A stretch of DNA of 40,358 bases from Pseudoflavonifractor sp. 60 (GTDB taxonomy: Bacteria > Bacillota > Clostridia > Oscillospirales > Oscillospiraceae): assembly GCF_009911645.1 (NCBI RefSeq), contig NZ_QWKI01000131.1:1-40358 (forward strand), given 5' to 3'. Every line of letters starts with the position of its first letter. The first letter of the stretch is position 1. The position numbers were made by a program, and so were the translations under genes. Below, piece by piece: positions 30,770-39,759 of this stretch. Below the pieces are notes generated by a model, which searched no databases, had not been told where the DNA came from, and saw nothing but the letters and a program-made list of their open reading frames with translations.

Positions 30770-31753
30770 ATGAAGTTAAATCCAATTTTTGAACTGTCAA
30801 TGGTGTTAGACACTGAAAAATTCCAAAAGATATTCGACATGGCATACAATAAGACCGGGTACTTGAAAGAGCTTGACGATGAATACCTCGATACATCCCT
30901 CATGGAGAAGGGGATCACCGTTATCTACCGAGACAGTCAGTACAAAAAAAGGATTCGCTTACTTATCAATTTATCGTTAGTCGTGGATGATCCATCTGAT
31001 ACGGATAAACTGCTCCGAAAACTCGATAAGAGGATTGGCAAATATTTCAATTTCAAGTTTAGTATAAATGATTTTACGTTGTCAGGCTTGAATTTAATTA
31101 CCGATATTGACGTTGGAAGTTGGGAGAATGTGGCGGCCTACTTGAAGGTCTTGCAACGGGTCAGCAAAATAAAGGGATTCTCCCCCGCAAGCTATGATGG
31201 CATAGATGAAAACAGCAGTTTTTGTCTATCTGGAAACAGTAACGCAATCGACTTTCTGCTATATGACTTGGAGCAATCATTTGCAGATCAACTTCGAGAT
31301 AGCGGCATGGACCATAAGAAAATAAAGTCTGCGAGTAGTTATACGCAGGGTATCCTTCGGGCAGAAGTGAAGCTGACAAAGCCCAAGGCGGTTCGGGCCT
31401 ACACCAATGCGGAGGATACTGCTGGACAGATTGTGGAACTGATAACGGATCGACAGCAAATATTCTTGGACACTTTCGCACGGATCGTTCCCTTTGGCGA
31501 CTTTTATAAAAAGGATGCCGCCGTTGAAATCATTTGGAAGGAAGTCAAGGACGCTATCATGCGGCGGAAGATGTTGCGGTTCCTGACCTTAATCCCGGAA
31601 AAGAAGTCTCTGTTGCTCGCGCAAAAGGCCATGAACTGTCGAGAAGTGGAGAAGGTCATGATCGCCTTTGCAAAGATCAATTTGTCACCAGTTACACTCA
31701 GTAAGCGGAGCGACATAAAAAAATTAGGAAATCTCTACTCTTATCTCATGTGA
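30770..31753 (+). CDS. Rep-like replication initiator (tentative)
   Basis: A 327-residue protein with AGGGGG upstream of ATG 30770. Residues 150-205 (FCLSGNSNAIDFLLYDLEQSF... and GILRAEVKLTKP at 194-205) resemble the part of rolling-circle replication initiators where the conserved Tyr motif precedes a strand of the form LR-x-E-V. An N-terminal α/β domain and helical C-terminus are consistent with that. No clear HUH metal motif was found, so the family is unproven. Position between a primase-helicase gene and a parB-like gene supports a replication role. A fully different DNA-binding protein is possible. Confidence 0.4.
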   Translation: MKLNPIFELSMVLDTEKFQKIFDMAYNKTGYLKELDDEYLDTSLMEKGITVIYRDSQYKKRIRLLINLSLVVDDPSDTDKLLRKLDKRIGKYFNFKFSINDFTLSGLNLITDIDVGSWENVAAYLKVLQRVSKIKGFSPASYDGIDENSSFCLSGNSNAIDFLLYDLEQSFADQLRDSGMDHKKIKSASSYTQGILRAEVKLTKPKAVRAYTNAEDTAGQIVELITDRQQIFLDTFARIVPFGDFYKKDAAVEIIWKEVKDAIMRRKMLRFLTLIPEKKSLLLAQKAMNCREVEKVMIAFAKINLSPVTLSKRSDIKKLGNLYSYLM

Positions 31754-31827
31754 TTTGCAATTTCCTTTTGTGTCACCCGTTGTCAAACAGAGAGCAGGTC
31801 ACCCCTGAAAAATATTTAGAAAGATTC

Positions 31828-31856
31828 TGGACTTCCTTGGGAAAGGTATGTATAAT
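31828..31856 (+). promoter_or_regulatory. Possible promoter of the parB-like gene
   Basis: TATAAT at 31851-31856 with TGGACT 17 bp upstream, 32 bp before the parB-like start. The -35 is a poor match. Confidence 0.4.
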
Positions 31857-31887
31857 CACAGCAGAAACTACCGGAGGAGGACTATCC

Positions 31888-32814
31888 ATGGCAACTGAGT
31901 TTGATAGGGCCATACTCAACCCGTTTGGTTCAGAACCACAGATGAAAGTCATAGCCATAAGCCCGGAAGTGTTAAAGCCATTTGCCAACCACCCCTTCAA
32001 GCTATACGAGGGACAGCGGTTAAACGATTTTATCCAAGACATTGAGGAACATGGGATTTTATCACCTGTCCTTGTCCGTAAGATTGACGATGAAAAGTAT
32101 CACTATGAGATACTTGCTGGGCACAACCGGGTCAATGCCGCATTGGAACTTGGATTGAGTACAGTGCCAGCTATTATCTGTATTCCTAAAAATGATGAAG
32201 AGGCCATGGAAATTGTCATAAAGACAAATTTCGATCAGCGATCTATTAAGGATTTCAAAGCCAGTGAACTTGCGAACTCGCTCCATATGCTAAATGAGGC
32301 AATGAAGAAGAAGCCAGGGTATCGTACAGATTTGCAGCAATCGGAGGATGGTTCTCAATCTGATAACAGGTCACGGACAATGCACGTTATCGGCGAGAAA
32401 TACGGTCTATCACAAGCTACGATTGCTCGGTATATCCGTGTTGCGAAGTTGTCTAAAGGTCTATTGGAGTGCTTGGACAACAAGCTAATAGGGCTGGGTG
32501 TTGCGGAGCATTTGTCCTATCTACGGTCAAGTGAGCAGGAAATCGTTAAAAAGCTAGTCGAAGGGAAAGTTAAGGTGGACACACAGCAAGCCCAGGAATT
32601 AAAGAAACAATCATCTGACCATGAGCTTGACGAAGAAGAAATCAAGCAAGTCATTACACCAAAGGCTCCTCCTCCCAAAAGAAAAGCTATCAAAATCAAG
32701 GAAAGCCTTCTCGCAAAGTATTTCCCTGATAATCAGTCACCAGAGGAAATTGAGGCTACCATTGAGAAAGCCTTAGAACTCTTCAGACAACAAAATCCTA
32801 TAGGACAGCAATAA
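31888..32814 (+). CDS. ParB/Spo0J-family partition-like protein
   Basis: ATG 31888 is preceded by GGAGGAGG at ideal distance; the longer frame has no coding character. The 308-residue protein has the ParB N-terminal domain (LYEGQRLNDFIQDIEEHGILSPVLVRKI, then EILAGHNRVNAALELG, the G-x-x-R box that binds CTP), an HTH (VIGEKYGLSQATIARYIRVAKL), and a basic, charged C-terminal linker followed by a short dimer helix. Bacillota integrative elements carry close relatives. No ParA ATPase gene is in the window, so it may act as a regulator or in partition with a host ParA. Confidence 0.88.
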   Translation: MATEFDRAILNPFGSEPQMKVIAISPEVLKPFANHPFKLYEGQRLNDFIQDIEEHGILSPVLVRKIDDEKYHYEILAGHNRVNAALELGLSTVPAIICIPKNDEEAMEIVIKTNFDQRSIKDFKASELANSLHMLNEAMKKKPGYRTDLQQSEDGSQSDNRSRTMHVIGEKYGLSQATIARYIRVAKLSKGLLECLDNKLIGLGVAEHLSYLRSSEQEIVKKLVEGKVKVDTQQAQELKKQSSDHELDEEEIKQVITPKAPPPKRKAIKIKESLLAKYFPDNQSPEEIEATIEKALELFRQQNPIGQQ

Positions 32815-32853
32815 AAGGTATAGGACGCATCAAAGCGTCCTATACCTTCTTGC
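32815..32853 (+). terminator. Rho-independent terminator
   Basis: A perfect 14-bp stem (AAGGTATAGGACGC against GCGTCCTATACCTT) with a 6-base loop, followed by CTTGCTTT. It ends the parB-like gene. Confidence 0.8.
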
Positions 32854-32990
32854 TTTCAAACTCCTTCTGGCATTATCTGTAGGAATGTGATATACTGCCA
32901 ATAAGGGCAAGGGCATACCTTTGAAGTTAGTTGAACTCCTGTTGAATGGTGTTAGGAGCCATGCAGTATTGAGTTGATTTCTTCGCCGTA

Positions 32991-33034
32991 TGTGATTTGT
33001 TGGTCTTTTATAATTAGGCTATTCACAAATCACA
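32991..33034 (+). promoter_or_regulatory. Promoter framed by a 10-bp inverted repeat (probable operator)
   Basis: TGTGATTTGT (32991-33000) and ACAAATCACA (33025-33034) are perfect inverted repeats, 24 bp apart. Between them lies a consensus TATAAT at 33009-33014, about 55 bp before the helicase gene. The right arm is also part of a tandem CACAAAT pair. A dimeric repressor bound to both arms would cover the -10. The ParB-like protein is one candidate ligand. Confidence 0.55.
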
Positions 33035-33069
33035 AATCGTTGCAATAATAGATTGAGGAGATTTTGAGA

Positions 33070-35265
33070 ATGATTTCAAATGATAACTTTCGTATTTTAA
33101 CGCCAGAAGAAGAATCTCAATATAAATTCCCATTTTGCCGTCATTGCGAATTTTATCCCTGCGAACTTGTTGGGGAATGTGGTTCTGTTAATGAAATACC
33201 CGAGATTCACGAATCACAAATCCCTATACTTCGAGGGCGCATAGTTGCCACCTCTACAGAGCAATCAAAAAATACCGAAAAAATATACATGGCAAAGGCT
33301 GTTTCTCCAGTACATGATAAGTACGATGGAGATACTATCGCAGATACATCTCATAGTCATTCCACCAGTCCGGATGCTCATAGGGCAATACGATTGTCAT
33401 ACGACCAAGAGGAATTTAAGACTGATTGTATCATGAGCAGCCTCCATGTTTGTCAAATTGAATGTGGCCAGAAACGGGTTTCCGAGGGAATCGGCGAACA
33501 TTTCAAAATAGAGACAGATTATGATGGCACAATAAGGGCAAATGTTGACGGCAAATGGGAGCCATTGCAACCCGTATTTATTTCAGCCCAGACCGGGCAG
33601 GGTAAAAATTATTTTGTCGAGAATGTCTTGGTTCCATATGTGAGAGAGTTGAACTACAGGAAGAACACTAAGCAGCGCGTTCTTATCCTCAGCAATCGGT
33701 TGGCCCTACGGCAACAGATTAAAAATCGTCTGAAAGGAACCGAGGACTCAGACGAAGAAGAAGCTAAATTTTACCCATATAGAGACTGCGCGGATGTAAT
33801 GACATACCAAAGTATATTACATTGCGAGCAGATGCTAAAGAAAAGGCAATCGAAAGCTCAGTCCAGATACATCTACATTATTTGTGACGAGGCCCACTTC
33901 TTTACTTCCGATGCTATGTTCAACCCCCATACTTCTAAAATCCTGGAGGCTATCGTCAGGCTATTCCAGGATGCTGTCAGGGTGTACATGAGTGCCACGC
34001 CGTATGAGTGTTTAGAGTACATAATTAAGTACGAACGCGAGTACCACTCACGGTTGAATTTCAACAGGCCCCAGGAAAAAGATAAGAGTATCCCGATGGC
34101 GTTTTACCATTTCCAACGCGACTATAGCTACTTGGATGTTAAGGTGTACTCCGCCATTGGCGAACTATATGGACAGATGATTGAGAGCGTCAATCAAAAG
34201 CGAGAGAAGTGGTTAGTTTTCATTGATGACATAGAGAAGTGTAGGGCTGTAAAAAAGGATCTCGAAGGGTACGCTGAGGGAAAAGGTAGTCCTCTGGTTG
34301 TTGTAGATGGAGATTCAAAAACAGAGAAAGTCTTTGCTGTAGATGCGTCAAGTAAAGCGAATCCTTCCTACTGCTCAATGGTGCTGAATGAGCGCCTTGA
34401 TAAAAATACCTTTGTTCTAATCACAACATCTGTCCTTGATAACGGGGTAAACCTGACTGGTATCAACAACATCGTTGTGTCTGACATGGAAAGGGTTAAA
34501 TGTCTACAGATGCTCGGAAGAGCCAGAGTAAGCGATGCTGATGACAGAAAGACTTTGTATGTGCAGAGGTTTGACTGCCCTTACGTGCAGAAGCGCATAG
34601 ATAGTTTTCAAACGCAGAAAACAGCATACCACAATTACCGGTTGGCCTATGGCGAGTTGCCCGATACGCTTCAATCGAGAGGTTATGATGAATACCGGTT
34701 CCTAGATAAATATTATAATGGAGGTACGCTGGACTGGATAAATGCAAAGCACTGGTTCGGCAGACCTATGGACAAGCCCACAGAGTTGTACCTAAATGAA
34801 ATAGCTAAGTCCCTGTTGGACAGGCGCACTCGTCAGTATCAGCTTATTCTTGATGAAATGATTGAGGAAAGCCCGCAGGCTGGCATGGAGCAACAGGAGA
34901 AGAAACGTGTTGGACAGAAGTACCTAGAGTATCAGCTCTTTTGGTTTGGCAAGGTCTACTGTGTGGATGATGATATAACCTTTGCTGATAAGGACAAGGC
35001 AAAGAAGACTTTCGTGGCCTTCCTAGAATCATATGCTGACAATGTAACTCAAATAGTAGGTGAGGCGGGAAAGACCAAGTTCAGCCGTGAATTTACCCAG
35101 CTATACGATGCAGCCTTTGGGAGAGCAGATCGAAATAAGAACCGTATTTACAGCATAACAAAAATGAAATCATTGCTTGAGGATGCCCATATAAACTATA
35201 CAGTGGTCAGTTATTCATCATACTGGATAGTCCAAGAGCATGACTGGGAAACAGAAGAAGAGTAG
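33070..35265 (+). CDS. SF2 (DEAD/DEAH-type) helicase with N-terminal Cys motif
   Basis: ATG 33070 is chosen because AGGAG lies 9 bases upstream. The 731-residue protein begins with a Cys cluster (FCRHCEFYPCELVGECG) that probably binds metal, followed by ~130 poorly structured residues. The helicase core has AQTGQGKN (Walker A with Asn in place of the usual Thr/Ser, near residue 178), IICDEAHFF, YMSATPYE and LQMLGRARVS (motif VI). The C-terminal ~230 residues are helical and not recognised. The protein would move on DNA or RNA by ATP hydrolysis. It is separate from the 875-residue helicase in sequence and probably in origin, and has its own regulated promoter. Confidence 0.8.
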   Translation: MISNDNFRILTPEEESQYKFPFCRHCEFYPCELVGECGSVNEIPEIHESQIPILRGRIVATSTEQSKNTEKIYMAKAVSPVHDKYDGDTIADTSHSHSTSPDAHRAIRLSYDQEEFKTDCIMSSLHVCQIECGQKRVSEGIGEHFKIETDYDGTIRANVDGKWEPLQPVFISAQTGQGKNYFVENVLVPYVRELNYRKNTKQRVLILSNRLALRQQIKNRLKGTEDSDEEEAKFYPYRDCADVMTYQSILHCEQMLKKRQSKAQSRYIYIICDEAHFFTSDAMFNPHTSKILEAIVRLFQDAVRVYMSATPYECLEYIIKYEREYHSRLNFNRPQEKDKSIPMAFYHFQRDYSYLDVKVYSAIGELYGQMIESVNQKREKWLVFIDDIEKCRAVKKDLEGYAEGKGSPLVVVDGDSKTEKVFAVDASSKANPSYCSMVLNERLDKNTFVLITTSVLDNGVNLTGINNIVVSDMERVKCLQMLGRARVSDADDRKTLYVQRFDCPYVQKRIDSFQTQKTAYHNYRLAYGELPDTLQSRGYDEYRFLDKYYNGGTLDWINAKHWFGRPMDKPTELYLNEIAKSLLDRRTRQYQLILDEMIEESPQAGMEQQEKKRVGQKYLEYQLFWFGKVYCVDDDITFADKDKAKKTFVAFLESYADNVTQIVGEAGKTKFSREFTQLYDAAFGRADRNKNRIYSITKMKSLLEDAHINYTVVSYSSYWIVQEHDWETEEE

Positions 35266-35326
35266 GGCCATACACCTTAGCTTCTGAGGGTAAAGTCTTA
35301 CTTAGTAACCCTCTACCTCAGTATAG

Positions 35327-35354
35327 GCAGGGAGTGCGCTGAGGCACTCCCTGT
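35327..35354. terminator. Bidirectional hairpin terminator
   Basis: An 11-bp perfect stem (GCAGGGAGTGC against GCACTCCCTGT, one G-T pair at the end) between the convergent helicase and tniQ genes. Confidence 0.7.
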
Positions 35355-35364
35355 CTTATCTATT

Positions 35365-36702
35365 TCACTCAATCAAGGCTACGATTCGATTTGCTGTCTC
35401 AGCATCCGTGTGTTCCTGTAAATAGGGGATGATCGAGTGGAAGTTCTTTTTCTTCACTCCTGAGAGTTTCCTAATATCAGACCAATAGAAGGGCTTACCC
35501 TGCGCTCTCAATCTCTGATATGCCCAAATGATTTTCCTGGCCCAACTCTCAGGGTATGGTTCTGTATACCTCTCAAAGATGGCCTTGCACCTTGGCATAT
35601 TCTCTAGCTGATGCCCCAGCAGGTTCATCTCACGGTATACAAGCCGCTCTGATACTCGTTCGGGTCTGCCGTTCTCATTATCCGTGCCATCATATACGCC
35701 TTGGACAACCTTTTCCAATATGGGGGCTGTGTCCGCATCTAACTGCACCCAGTCTACTGGGGCAGTATCCTTCATGTAGTGGCTGTCCTGCTCCTGCTGA
35801 ACCTGCTCCGGTGTCAAGGAAGGAGAGGTTAGCTTCTCTGTCTCCATGCCAAGGAAAAAGGCGATCTGACATACTACTGAAAAATCAGACCTGCTCCCTA
35901 GCAACACCTTCTGAATCTGGTATATACTCGCTATGTTATATAGCCCCATCTCTCTGTAGAATACATTCAGATCATCAGCAAGCATCTTCGTATATCTACT
36001 GCGTCCAGATGGTTTCAAATACTTTGTCTGGCACATTCCATGATACAGAACGGAGCTGATAGGAGTATCATTCTCAAAGTCCATCGGTGCATCAAATACG
36101 GATTCCAGGTAGTTTGCAAACTGGATCATCTGAGGATCTTCCTCAAAGACAACCTTATCGCAGCCTGTGTAGTGCTCTGCCGGGCAGAACACAAAGCCCT
36201 GCTCACTCTTCGCCGGAACACTGGATTCCACAAGCCTACACCTATGCTTCGTGCAGATGCCCATGTTTCGGATTTGATGTTTCCGATGCCAGTAGGTTTC
36301 ACCGCATGTCTCCCTGTCCTCATTTACACACAGCGGACAGAACCGCAAGTAGTGTTCCCCCTCAGACCGAGGGAGAACACAGAACAGGTGGTGTGCATCG
36401 CAGTTATCATGTCCCAGCCGATATAGGGCAGTCTTCTTTTGCTCCAACGAAATGAAGCGGGCATACTGTGGGTACATGGTATGTTCCAGCACCAGCTTGT
36501 CTAAGGGATACATCTTTGCAATCTGTTCCACGGCCCCAGGATTGAGATTTCCAATGAACTCCTTGCTGGGATTGTCTGACCGCTTGAAATATAACTCCTG
36601 CATGGCTGATTTACTCGAAAAGAAACCAGAATGGACGTAATACCGACAGAACCAGCTATACACCAGTTCATCAGGATAGATGGCGGGAAAGTAGGAGATC
36701 AT
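35365..36702 (-). CDS. tniQ: TniQ/TnsD-family target-site selection protein
   Basis: A 445-residue protein opening SYFPAIYPDELVYSWFCRYY, the typical TniQ start, with a zinc knuckle FCPLC at residues 121-125, His139 in YWHRKHQ and CTKH at 150-153. In Tn7-like elements this family recognises the attachment site and recruits TnsC. The C-terminal part (~330-445) is helical (RLVYREMNLLGHQLENMPRCKAIFERY, then SGVKKKNFHSIIPYLQEH) and could bind DNA. The start overlaps the tnsC stop by 4 bases. It is the only targeting gene seen, with no TnsE or Cas partner. The target site cannot be told from the flanks available. Confidence 0.92.
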   Translation of the reverse strand: MISYFPAIYPDELVYSWFCRYYVHSGFFSSKSAMQELYFKRSDNPSKEFIGNLNPGAVEQIAKMYPLDKLVLEHTMYPQYARFISLEQKKTALYRLGHDNCDAHHLFCVLPRSEGEHYLRFCPLCVNEDRETCGETYWHRKHQIRNMGICTKHRCRLVESSVPAKSEQGFVFCPAEHYTGCDKVVFEEDPQMIQFANYLESVFDAPMDFENDTPISSVLYHGMCQTKYLKPSGRSRYTKMLADDLNVFYREMGLYNIASIYQIQKVLLGSRSDFSVVCQIAFFLGMETEKLTSPSLTPEQVQQEQDSHYMKDTAPVDWVQLDADTAPILEKVVQGVYDGTDNENGRPERVSERLVYREMNLLGHQLENMPRCKAIFERYTEPYPESWARKIIWAYQRLRAQGKPFYWSDIRKLSGVKKKNFHSIIPYLQEHTDAETANRIVALIE

Positions 36703-37937
36703 ACCGCCACCTCCACCACTGGCAGATGTTCTTTCAACAGCTCCACGATGTCAACGCCCTCGGATTTGGCCTGAGATACCAAACCTGCAATCGTAAACTC
36801 TCCATCTGGTTCCACATCAACATCGGCCTTAGCAATGGCAGTCTTGCGCTTCGTTTTCGAGGTCTGGCGCTTTTGCCGAGGCTGGATGAACCCATGCAAC
36901 ATGGATAGCCTTTGTTGGTAGGCTTCATTCAACGATTCTAGGCTTAGAACCTCTCTGCCGTTGAGAATGGCAATCTCCTGAGCGTCGTGGATAAGGGACA
37001 CCACCACAGAGATATTTCCAGAAGTATGTTCATAGAGCCATTCTGTAATGCCATTGGTGATCTCTGTCCTCTGCTTCACATACTGGTAGGAGTACAGAAC
37101 TTCACAGAACATCTTGAGGTCCTCCCCATACTCCATTACATCATATCTCAGCCCCAATGACCTTCGAGCAAGTTGCATAGCCTGTTCAAAGAACACAGCA
37201 CTCTCAGGAGTACCCACCATGCAGATTGAGATACCACTGTTGTTGATAAGCTGGGTAAGCATCCCTACAAGGCTCTTGCCGTTCTTGCTGTTGCATACGT
37301 TCTGAATCTCATCTACCACCAGCAACCCTATGTGGTTCAAAGCCACCTGACTGACGCTGCCAATCAACATATCCGTGGTTGTTCTGGCCCGTAGCGCATT
37401 GGGATAATAGTTGCCGCCAATGACTTCATCCACCTTCCGTAGAATCTCCAGTAGCAATCCCTTCACTGATGAATCAAAGGGACACTGGACGCTAATGCAG
37501 GGGATGATTTTGGTGTGAGGATTCTCTACCTCAATAATACGATTCTCGGTAATCAGAGTAATGGCCCGACTGATAGCACTTGATTTTCCAATACCAGAGG
37601 CTCCTATGATCGTAAAGCTGTCGGAGCCACCCATGATACCGCTGTACTCCTGCTGAACGATAGCTCTGTAATTCTGATTCCGCTGTTGTATTGCCAGTGT
37701 TGTACCCTTCTTTTGTAAGGATCGCATTAGAGCTAGATACAATTTGCTATAAATCTCCAACGACATCTGATTTGGAACGTACACCCGGTAGAGGTCAGAG
37801 AGTGCCATAAGTCGTACCGGAGCATCAGCATCACAGATAGCAGAATCATACTCCGGCAGCACTTCCAGGGCAGACAACAACTCACCCCCTGATTTCATGG
37901 TTGGCAGGATACGGATAACATCAGACAGATCACTCAC
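36699..37937 (-). CDS. tnsC: TnsC-family AAA+ transposition regulator
   Basis: A 412-residue ATPase with Walker A GASGIGKSS at residues 112-120 and Walker B LLVVDE at 205-210, followed by the sensor region (LINNSGISICMVGTPESAVFF) and a lid (TSGNISVVVSLIHDAQEIAIL). The tail is rich in Arg/Lys (RQKRQTSKTKRKTAIAK). It should polymerise on target DNA, join TniQ to the TnsAB transposase and control immunity. It overlaps tnsB by 8 bases and tniQ by 4, a tightly coupled operon. Confidence 0.93.
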   Translation of the reverse strand: MSDLSDVIRILPTMKSGGELLSALEVLPEYDSAICDADAPVRLMALSDLYRVYVPNQMSLEIYSKLYLALMRSLQKKGTTLAIQQRNQNYRAIVQQEYSGIMGGSDSFTIIGASGIGKSSAISRAITLITENRIIEVENPHTKIIPCISVQCPFDSSVKGLLLEILRKVDEVIGGNYYPNALRARTTTDMLIGSVSQVALNHIGLLVVDEIQNVCNSKNGKSLVGMLTQLINNSGISICMVGTPESAVFFEQAMQLARRSLGLRYDVMEYGEDLKMFCEVLYSYQYVKQRTEITNGITEWLYEHTSGNISVVVSLIHDAQEIAILNGREVLSLESLNEAYQQRLSMLHGFIQPRQKRQTSKTKRKTAIAKADVDVEPDGEFTIAGLVSQAKSEGVDIVELLKEHLPVVEVAV

Positions 37938-39759
37938 GGCTCGTCCCCTCCTTCATGTAGTCCCGATGGCGTTTAGTCTGCTCCCGTCTGCGAGTGCTGC
38001 GGATATTCTTCATGTGAACATCACCACGACCAGCACTACTACTAACAATGGTTTCGATGTGTTGAGCAAGGTTGATCTGGGCTTGTAGATTATCCCTGAC
38101 TGCACCTCTGGCAATGTCCCTTTGGCTAGTCTGTAGCTCCTGTACCGCTGTCAAGTCTTTGCCCTGATAACGAGATTCTATAATCGTGAACTCAGTATAG
38201 GCCCCATCCTCCAACACCCATACAGAGGACACATCTTCTGGATTGTAGGCCACGGTAACATCACCGCCGGATAGGTATTGCTCAGTGTACCCCTCACGGT
38301 GATACCGCAACTTGTTGACCTTCAACCCTGACCGACTGAACCTCCCGGTAGTTCTCGGCAAGAGGGTAAGCATCAGCTCTCTTTTCCCAATTTCAATGAG
38401 ATTGGCCCCAATTTGGGATTTTCCCCAATTCCAGATTTGGGAGGCATAAGGCTTCACCTGAGCAGCAATCATATCCTCGGTATAGGGGAAGTTTTCAATG
38501 ATCCGCTGAGAGTTGTAGTAGATGATGCAATGAAGGATGATCTTCTCAAAGTCAGCCATGGTCAGACAGGCATCCTTCCGGTAGTCATGCGCACCACGCT
38601 CCTGATAGTCAGGCTCAATCACTCCCTTGCCCTTCAAGTGCTTCTTGAAACTCTCCTGTATCAAATCAAAGAATTTCTCTATCAAGCCTTTTAATTCTGG
38701 CCTATACGATGGAAGATTAACCACCTTGACACCCAACTCTGCGATCTGCTCAAACGTCCCTGATGTGTACTCGCTACCCATATCGGTGATAAATGAGGCC
38801 GGAAGCATATCACAGTCCCAGTCCTCACGATGGATGGAGATACCGAACCGATTACACCAGTCCACTTTATCATCAATGATGTTCAGCATCAGTCCCCGGA
38901 GACTGTAGACACCACCCTCCCATGAGAGGGAATACCCACAGCACAGGCCACTGTAGGCATCGACACAGGCTGTCAAAATAGGTCTACCTACCAGACTTCC
39001 GGTATCATTGACAAGGTAGATGTCGCAGACCGTAGCATCGAACATTCCGGCACCGACAGCAGGAGCAAACTCCTGTACTCCCTCACCAGTCAGAGGACGA
39101 TTGTTCCTCTGGTAGTTCTTCAACCCATCACGGGAGATGTAGAAGTTCTGTAGGCTCCTAGTCTTACGATAGAAGTACCGGAACTGATAGTAGGACGGGT
39201 ATTCCTCTGCCAGTCCCCCCAGCGCATCGCAATATTTCTCTTTGAGCATCATCGTGTAGGCTGTCATCAGAGATTGCTTTTTCGTAGTATAGAAAAACTT
39301 GTTCAACGCCCATCTCATATTCTTCTCGTCCTGAGTCAGTTGCCGTTCATCTTCCCGACGCTTTGGAGCAAGAGCAGTCACATCCATGTAGGACAGATAT
39401 AGGCAGAGGTGGTTCCTGACGGTTGCCTTTGATACTCCGTATTCCTCAGCCGCAGAGCCTATCAGCCGGGAACGCATCCGATCATCAGTCAGGAACGACA
39501 GAACAGGAGCAATCATCGTGTACCTCTCATACATGGTTTTCCTCTGGTCGGCATCCAAAGCATCAATATCAGCCGTGATAACCCCTGTGACCTCGGACAG
39601 TTCATTACTGGTACACTCGGAGTAGGATTCCAGAGCCGTTATCTCTACCCATACAGGCATCGTCCTCTTGATGCAGTCGATCACCAGGACCCTATCGCCT
39701 TGCGCCTCCAGCACTCGGATGATGGTGTCACCCAACCGGAGTAGATCATACTTCTTCAT
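37930..39759 (-). CDS. tnsB: TnsB-family DDE transposase
   Basis: The start is placed at 39759 (MKKYDLLRLGD), where a purine-rich GGGGGATGG lies upstream; the frame is open 19 codons further. The 609-residue product has N-terminal HTH domains, then an RNase H-like core. The catalytic triad reads Asp241 (GMFDATV), Asp326 (ITDMGSEY) and Glu361 (KGLIEKFF), with the 35-residue spacing of DD(35)E enzymes. A C-terminal β-barrel and tail follow. It cuts and joins the 3' ends of the transposon and binds repeated sites at both ends. Its start lies within the last codons of tnsA. Confidence 0.94.
   Translation of the reverse strand: MKKYDLLRLGDTIIRVLEAQGDRVLVIDCIKRTMPVWVEITALESYSECTSNELSEVTGVITADIDALDADQRKTMYERYTMIAPVLSFLTDDRMRSRLIGSAAEEYGVSKATVRNHLCLYLSYMDVTALAPKRREDERQLTQDEKNMRWALNKFFYTTKKQSLMTAYTMMLKEKYCDALGGLAEEYPSYYQFRYFYRKTRSLQNFYISRDGLKNYQRNNRPLTGEGVQEFAPAVGAGMFDATVCDIYLVNDTGSLVGRPILTACVDAYSGLCCGYSLSWEGGVYSLRGLMLNIIDDKVDWCNRFGISIHREDWDCDMLPASFITDMGSEYTSGTFEQIAELGVKVVNLPSYRPELKGLIEKFFDLIQESFKKHLKGKGVIEPDYQERGAHDYRKDACLTMADFEKIILHCIIYYNSQRIIENFPYTEDMIAAQVKPYASQIWNWGKSQIGANLIEIGKRELMLTLLPRTTGRFSRSGLKVNKLRYHREGYTEQYLSGGDVTVAYNPEDVSSVWVLEDGAYTEFTIIESRYQGKDLTAVQELQTSQRDIARGAVRDNLQAQINLAQHIETIVSSSAGRGDVHMKNIRSTRRREQTKRHRDYMKEGTSRE

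Noticed and set aside
38399-38445. Additional CCCCAA/TTTGGG boxes inside tnsB
   Set aside because: They follow from codons of a Trp/Gly/Lys-rich stretch in the TnsB reading frame, with no regular spacing.
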